Shown: positions 5,312-8,572 of the stretch, piece after piece | How the letters are laid out: every line of letters starts with the position of its first letter | How positions within the stretch are numbered: the stretch's first letter is position 1 | Notes under the pieces: generated by a model | What the model was told of the DNA's origin: nothing | The model's input: only the letters and a program-made list of their open reading frames with translations | The model's database searches: none | Program-made: the position numbers and the translations under genes | NCBI GenBank assembly: GCA_947478975.1 | Contig: CANJYI010000101.1 | Location: forward strand, 1 to 8,572 | Source: Chthoniobacteraceae bacterium | GTDB lineage: Bacteria; Verrucomicrobiota; Verrucomicrobiia; Chthoniobacterales; Chthoniobacteraceae | Length of the DNA stretch: 8,572 nucleotides | Reading direction: 5' to 3'

Positions 5312-6226
5312 TCATTTCGGCCTTCGCTGTCTTTCTGAAACGGAGGCCTCGTCAGACTTTTTGCCGGGCCCGTCTACTTTCTTTGTGTGTGCGTCAGCCT
5401 TGGAGGGATTTCTGTCACCCTCGGCCACACAAGCCTTTTCTTCATTGGAGACTGACTTTTCTGTAAATGACTTCGTGACGGGCTTTCCTTTGATCCAGCC
5501 GGTTTCAATGTGCCAGTTCCGCGCCAGTGTCAGCCGCTCCATTTCGTCCAAGGTGAAGCCCTCGTCTTGGTATCGTTCCGCCTCTTCCACGGGGGGCGCA
5601 ACAGAAGGGCGCGTGCCCTCCAAAAGCGCTTCCACTCGTTCGGGATGCTGCGGATCGCAAAAGCACCCAGGTTCTGGGAACATTCCTGAGAATACTGCCT
5701 CTGCCTGCACCAGCTCCACTAGCTCCAAAAAACGCTCTTTGGCTCTGTCGTCGCGCTGGTTCCCCGTGATGTGCTGAATCCCTTCCTCAAAACTCACCGT
5801 TGCCAGATACTTTTCAGGCTGCTCATTTCTCGCCCGCGCCTTTTGTTGGTTGGCGCGAGCCCGGTAGTGACAGGCTTTTAGCAATTCCTCTGCAGCCCTG
5901 GCGGTAGCATAGCCAGAGTTAAAGAGCGCCCGGAGTGGGACCGATGTTTGTAAAATCTGCTCAAATGTGAAGGCCGGCTCTGGCTCCAGCAGCGCCTTGC
6001 CGGCCACAAAAGAGACGCGTCCGCCCTTTGGCTTCACAACGGTGTGCCGTTTGTCGCCCCAGGCCACCCACTCATCAAATCTTGCACAGAGGTACTCCTC
6101 CCATCGGGCAACGAACTTGCCCTCTTCGGCCTTTTTGCGAGCCACTGCAATGCTTTTGCAAACCGAATCAGCATCCCCGGAACATGGGAATCCACCGAAG
6201 TCTCGCGGTGTGTATTTGATTGTCAT
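5312..6226 (-). CDS. 304-aa protein of unknown function, coupled to the integrase
   Basis: I do not recognise the family. Its ATG overlaps the integrase stop in ATGA (4 bp), so it is translated by coupling; no separate Shine-Dalgarno is evident. Residues 20-60 are helical and charged with an aromatic run (RWEEYLCARFDEWVAWGD). Residues 86-135 contain LFNSGYATARAAEELLKACHYRARANQQKARAR in overlapping pieces, a long basic helix. Residues 160-205 hold a helix and a Cys/His group (C188, C190, H194) too sparse for a normal zinc finger. From about 255 the tail is lysine-rich and low in complexity, typical of disordered nucleic-acid contacts. A DNA-binding accessory of integration or replication is only a suggestion from context. 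Confidence 0.75.
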   Translation of the reverse strand: MTIKYTPRDFGGFPCSGDADSVCKSIAVARKKAEEGKFVARWEEYLCARFDEWVAWGDKRHTVVKPKGGRVSFVAGKALLEPEPAFTFEQILQTSVPLRALFNSGYATARAAEELLKACHYRARANQQKARARNEQPEKYLATVSFEEGIQHITGNQRDDRAKERFLELVELVQAEAVFSGMFPEPGCFCDPQHPERVEALLEGTRPSVAPPVEEAERYQDEGFTLDEMERLTLARNWHIETGWIKGKPVTKSFTEKSVSNEEKACVAEGDRNPSKADAHTKKVDGPGKKSDEASVSERQRRPK

Positions 6227-7371
6227 ATCTGAGGTAACGCCCCCACGGCCTTTTCTAACGAGTCCAAGCCCACGTTGGTATAGTGCTGGCTCATCGCTTC
6301 GCTATCGTGCCCAGCAAGGGCCATGATCACTTCCTTTGGAACGCCGAGTTCCGCGCCCATGGTGATCATGGTGTGTCGTAAAGAGTGGAACCCCAGCTCT
6401 CGCACTGTCCGCGCCCCGCTTCGCCCAGCGCCACCCTCGGTCTTCCGGTGGGGTGCCTTCTCACAAAGCCCGGCTTGGGCCAAAAGTGCGGAAAACTGAT
6501 TGGAGAGAGTGCCGGAACGCCGATTGCGACTAAACGCAGCAAATGCTCTGGGATGCACTGGGGCGTTTGGGTCATCGCCAGCTTGTGCCATGAGATAGGG
6601 AAGCAAGGGGGTGTCCTTGATGGGGATGATCACCGGCTTGTTTGTTTTCCGTTGCACAAGCCGCACCTGAAATGTCTGCAAATCCACATTACGCCAGGTC
6701 AGTGTGGCCACGTCGCTGATTCGCTGCCCGCTGTACAGCCCGAAGCGGATCATGCTTTGCCACTCCGCGTCAGCAACCGCTATGAGTGCTTGAAGCTGGG
6801 GAATCGTGAATGGTGCCTTCTTGTTCTTTGGACCACCCTTCGTCGCCTTCACAAACTCGCAAGGCGACTCACTTATGACACGCTCTTGAAGTGCAGCCTG
6901 AAAAATCATCCGAAGGGCCTTGAGGTCATGATTGACCGTCTTTGCAGACACAACCTTCGATCCGTGATTGCGGAACCCGACAATGTCTTCCGTCGTGATT
7001 TCGGTCATTTGAAGATCCGCACGAGCCCCGAGAAACCCAGTGAACTTGCCGATCACGTTGAGGTAAAAGGCCATGGTGCCGGGTTTGACCTCAAGGCTTT
7101 TCCGAGCAACCCATGACGCAGTGAAAGCCCGCCAAGACTGCGACGGCAACGCCTCGCCGGTAATTCGCTCGTGAAGCTCCGTGATTACTTCCCGCGTGTG
7201 CTTGGCTGTTTTGGCGGTTTGCGCCACCTCAACAAAGGCCATCGCAATCTTGAAGGCCTTCTTCTTGTCGGTCTCTTTTGTCGAGCGCTCCAACTGCTTA
7301 CCCGAAGCATCATAGAAGCGAACGCTCCAAAACTTTGACCGGTGCCTTCTTAGGTGAATCACGCTCCCCAT
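6223..7371 (-). CDS. int: Tyrosine site-specific recombinase (integrase)
   Basis: The 382-aa protein integrates and excises the element at tRNA-Ala. Residues 1-60 form a small basic arm-binding-type domain; 75-175 are the SAM-like core-binding domain (WRAFTASWV...TVNHDLKALRMIFQAAL). The catalytic domain at 185-375 has all six active residues: Arg217 (GLYSGQRISD), Lys242 (QRKTNKP), His329 and Arg332 (HSLRHT), His355 (LAGHDS) and the nucleophile Tyr364 (SQHYTNV). Length is normal. The start at 7371 has GGGGGAG (7375-7381) just upstream. The gene begins 97 bp from attR and reads inwards, heading a leftward gene series. Nothing indicates inactivation. Confidence 0.97.
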   Translation of the reverse strand: MGSVIHLRRHRSKFWSVRFYDASGKQLERSTKETDKKKAFKIAMAFVEVAQTAKTAKHTREVITELHERITGEALPSQSWRAFTASWVARKSLEVKPGTMAFYLNVIGKFTGFLGARADLQMTEITTEDIVGFRNHGSKVVSAKTVNHDLKALRMIFQAALQERVISESPCEFVKATKGGPKNKKAPFTIPQLQALIAVADAEWQSMIRFGLYSGQRISDVATLTWRNVDLQTFQVRLVQRKTNKPVIIPIKDTPLLPYLMAQAGDDPNAPVHPRAFAAFSRNRRSGTLSNQFSALLAQAGLCEKAPHRKTEGGAGRSGARTVRELGFHSLRHTMITMGAELGVPKEVIMALAGHDSEAMSQHYTNVGLDSLEKAVGALPQI

Positions 7372-7383
7372 ATTCTCCCCCTT

Positions 7384-7445
7384 GTTTGCCTGTGTCTAGC
7401 ACCATTTGCGATTGTGTAAGCCTCTGAAAATGAACACAGGCAAAC
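7384..7445. promoter_or_regulatory. 12-bp inverted repeat in the integrase upstream region
   Basis: GTTTGCCTGTGT (7384-7395) and its exact reverse complement ACACAGGCAAAC (7434-7445) lie 50 bp apart centre to centre between attR and the integrase. They could be arm-type integrase sites, excisionase sites or a repressor operator. A TTGACG (complement of 7445-7450) adjoining the outer arm is a possible -35 for the integrase, but no good -10 matches it. Confidence 0.5.
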
Positions 7446-7467
7446 GTCAAAAACATGCGCTTTAGAA

Positions 7468-7504
7468 TCAGGGGTTCGAATCCCCTTACCTCCACCATTT
7501 TGAA
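7468..7504 (+). repeat. attR core, 37-bp direct repeat (copy 2)
   Basis: This is an exact copy of 824-860 and consists of the orphan 3' end of tRNA-Ala (T arm, acceptor 3' strand, CCA) plus flanking bases. It has no 5' half and is not a working tRNA. Sequence beyond 7504 was originally continuous with the tRNA-Ala gene. Confidence 0.95.
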
Positions 7505-7636
7505 ATCTCGATTGGCATCCGCTGTGCCGCTGGTGATTTTTCCACGTGTCCCCCCACCGCAGCAAGTAGCGGATTTGAGCCGCGCCCTTTCAACTGGACA
7601 ACAGCCTGCTTCGGTTTTAGGTTACAGTTCCGTTTT

Positions 7637-7713
7637 GCACTCGTAGCTCAACTGGATAGAGCGCAGCCCTCCGAAGGCTGAGGTTATGGGTTCGACCCCC
7701 GTCGAGTGCACCA
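7637..7713 (+). tRNA. tRNA-Arg (anticodon CCG)
   Basis: The cloverleaf is complete: acceptor GCACTCG/CGAGTGC, D stem GCTC/GAGC, anticodon stem CAGCC/GGCTG around loop CTCCGAA with anticodon CCG, and T arm ATGGG-TTCGACC-CCCGT. CCA is encoded. It reads arginine CGG codons. It lies 132 bp beyond attR and would have been about that close to tRNA-Ala before integration. Confidence 0.97.
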
Positions 7714-7764
7714 CCAAAAAACCCCGTAAACCACTGGGTTTCAGCGCTAAGGAGAAGCGCTTGC

Positions 7765-7789
7765 GAGGAATAAGGGATTCCCTCATTTT
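7765..7789 (+). terminator. Weak candidate terminator after tRNA-Arg
   Basis: GAGGAAT pairs with ATT(C)CCTC, a 7-bp stem with one bulged C and a 5-nt loop, followed by ATTTT. The stem is modest and the T-run short, and it lies 50 nt past the tRNA. A terminator here is needed because a gene converges from the right, but other sites are possible. Confidence 0.3.
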
Positions 7790-7862
7790 GACGAAAATAG
7801 GCGTTAATGCACCCTTTTTGGCGCTGTTTTGCACATTTCATGTCTCCTTTTTGTCTCTTTTT

Positions 7863-8363
7863 TCAGACCCCCAGCGCGACCGCCGGAACGAGCTCCGGAG
7901 TCAGGCTTTCCACCGCAGCCACTTCGACTTTCAACCGACGCTTCAGAACCTCCTGCAAGCAGTGCTGTAGAAAGTAACGGTTGTCGGTTTGCCGGAAAGA
8001 TTCAATCACCCGCTGCCGGTCCGCCTGAAAGGCCAGCACCGCCCGCCCCGTTTTGGTGTCGATCTCTGTAAGCTGGCCCTCTTCCAAAAACATCGAAATC
8101 AGAGGACGCTCCCGCCTGACCAACAGGACAAGACTCCGCCAGACCTCGGCTAGCGTCGGAACGGGTGGCGGGCTGGACCTCTTTTTCGGGGGGCGACTGG
8201 CCACAAGCCTCAGATACTCGTCCAAGTGGCCCTGCGTGAAGCGCCGGGCACGATTGATGAAATGACAGCCCAATGCCTTGCGGTCGACTAGCCGCCGGAC
8301 GGTCGCTTCGCTGCAGTGGAGAAACGCGGCAACGTCCTCCTGGGTCAAAAGTGGTTTGAGCAT
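7863..8363 (-). CDS. HTH protein with DnaX (gamma/tau) C-terminal-like domain
   Basis: The 166-aa protein has two parts. Residues 4-52 are an excisionase-type HTH (LLTQEDVAAFLHCSEATVRRLV...RRFTQGHLDEYL). A Pro/Lys linker (58-70) follows. Residues 71-150 (VWRSLVLLVRRERPLISMFLEEG...AVLAFQADRQRVIES...LQHCLQEVLKRRLKVEV) resemble the domain after the ATPase in DNA polymerase III gamma/tau: a Trp-led helix, a short hairpin with LAF, a helical pair and an ending beta strand. No AAA+ ATPase is present, so it is not a clamp loader. A DNA-linked partner of the replisome is inference. Its ATG overlaps the preceding stop (TAATG), so the two genes are coupled. It is chromosomal, outside the element. Confidence 0.65.
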   Translation of the reverse strand: MLKPLLTQEDVAAFLHCSEATVRRLVDRKALGCHFINRARRFTQGHLDEYLRLVASRPPKKRSSPPPVPTLAEVWRSLVLLVRRERPLISMFLEEGQLTEIDTKTGRAVLAFQADRQRVIESFRQTDNRYFLQHCLQEVLKRRLKVEVAAVESLTPELVPAVALGV

Positions 8364-8572
8364 TAGATCAGGGTCGGTTGGGTTGGAGGTTCGGGTGCAG
8401 TGGAAATAAGGTAGGTCGCAAAGCCGCGCTTCTGGGGACCCTTGCGAACCAAGAGCTGGAACTTCTCCGCGAAGTGGTCCGCGTGCTCGGCGATCCGGCC
8501 GAGGTAAACCTGAACTCCGAAATTAGAAAAGGCATCGCCTTGTGCAAAAGACTGTGGCTGAAAAGAGTTGCA
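8363..8572 (-). CDS. 3' end of an unknown gene (runs off the right edge)
   Basis: An open frame enters from the right edge and stops with TAA at 8365-8363, giving 69 C-terminal residues. The core GVQVYLGRIAEHADHF is followed by EKFQLLVRKGPQKRGFATYL and a Pro-rich end. I do not recognise the family. That it is real is supported by uninterrupted reading to the edge, sensible residue use and TAATG overlap with the next gene, which implies an operon with the HTH/DnaX-like protein. Confidence 0.6.
   Translation of the reverse strand, partial: CNSFQPQSFAQGDAFSNFGVQVYLGRIAEHADHFAEKFQLLVRKGPQKRGFATYLISTAPEPPTQPTLI

Larger units (their letters stand above)
824..7504. mobile_element. Integrative element of about 6.64 kb in the tRNA-Ala 3' end; phage-satellite-like
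   Basis: Both ends are marked by an exact 37-bp direct repeat derived from the tRNA-Ala 3' end (824-860 and 7468-7504). The repeat unit from core to core is 6644 bp. A tyrosine integrase gene lies next to the right copy. Inside are an excisionase-like HTH, a DnaB-N/DUF3987 replication ATPase, iteron-like repeats, a tandem-HTH protein resembling phage terminase small subunit DNA-binding domains, two or three small unknown genes and one secreted cargo protein. There are no capsid, portal, tail, lysis or conjugation genes. Size and content suit a phage satellite or minimal replicating integrative element; dependence on a helper phage is inference. All open frames look intact, so it may be active. 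Confidence 0.9.

Noticed and set aside
6385..7116. Plus-strand 243-aa frame opposite the integrase
   Set aside because: Antisense shadow; the integrase has all catalytic residues on the other strand.
7359..7565. Minus-strand frames with NGGGKGIRTPDS across attR
   Set aside because: The same antisense-tRNA artefact, here from the orphan tRNA-Ala 3' end.
7617..7841. Minus-strand frames with GGRTHNLSLRRAALYPVELR
   Set aside because: Antisense translation of tRNA-Arg.

Overview
The window reads as bacterial chromosome carrying a small integrated mobile element. The host is probably a member of the Verrucomicrobiota or a related PVC-group bacterium. That is an inference with modest support: GC-moderate coding style, few strong Shine-Dalgarno sites on the chromosomal genes, and the style of the phosphatase and HTH/DnaX-like genes. 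No taxonomic marker gene is present.

Left chromosomal flank (1-823). The 5' end of an alkaline phosphatase superfamily gene lies on the minus strand (1-293). A hairpin-rich gap of about 460 bp follows, then a complete tRNA-Ala(CGC) gene at 778-853.

Mobile element (824-7504). A 37-bp sequence covering the 3' end of tRNA-Ala plus a few bases beyond it is repeated exactly at 824-860 (attL) and 7468-7504 (attR). The unit between them is about 6.64 kb. Beside attR sits a complete tyrosine integrase with all six catalytic residues, reading inwards on the minus strand. Behind it, on the same strand, come a 304-aa protein of unknown function (4-bp overlap with the integrase), a 97-aa excisionase-like HTH protein, a 656-aa DnaB-N/DUF3987 replication ATPase (1-bp gap), a 125-bp intergenic region with two opposed triplets of a 9-bp iteron, a 101-aa unknown protein with a strong ribosome binding site, and a 166-aa protein with two tandem Nu1/terminase-small-subunit-like HTH repeats. 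A single gene for a secreted protein of unknown function (1240-1779, plus strand) lies between attL and this operon, convergent with it. Integrase, excisionase-like HTH, replication ATPase, iteron origin candidate and a TerS-like DNA-binding protein, with no capsid or tail genes, is the layout of a phage satellite or a minimal integrative replicating element. I recognise no described family that matches this exact set.

Right chromosomal flank (7505-8572). A tRNA-Arg(CCG) gene at 7637-7713 was probably close downstream of tRNA-Ala before integration. Converging on it from the right are a 166-aa protein joining an excisionase-type HTH to a domain resembling the C-terminal part of DNA polymerase III gamma/tau, and the 3' end of an unknown gene translationally coupled to it (TAATG overlap).

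How the element's genes probably work together (inference): integrase plus the HTH protein move the element in and out of tRNA-Ala; the DnaB-N/DUF3987 protein replicates it from the iterons; the tandem HTH protein regulates its own palindromic operator and/or marks DNA for packaging; the secreted protein is cargo.
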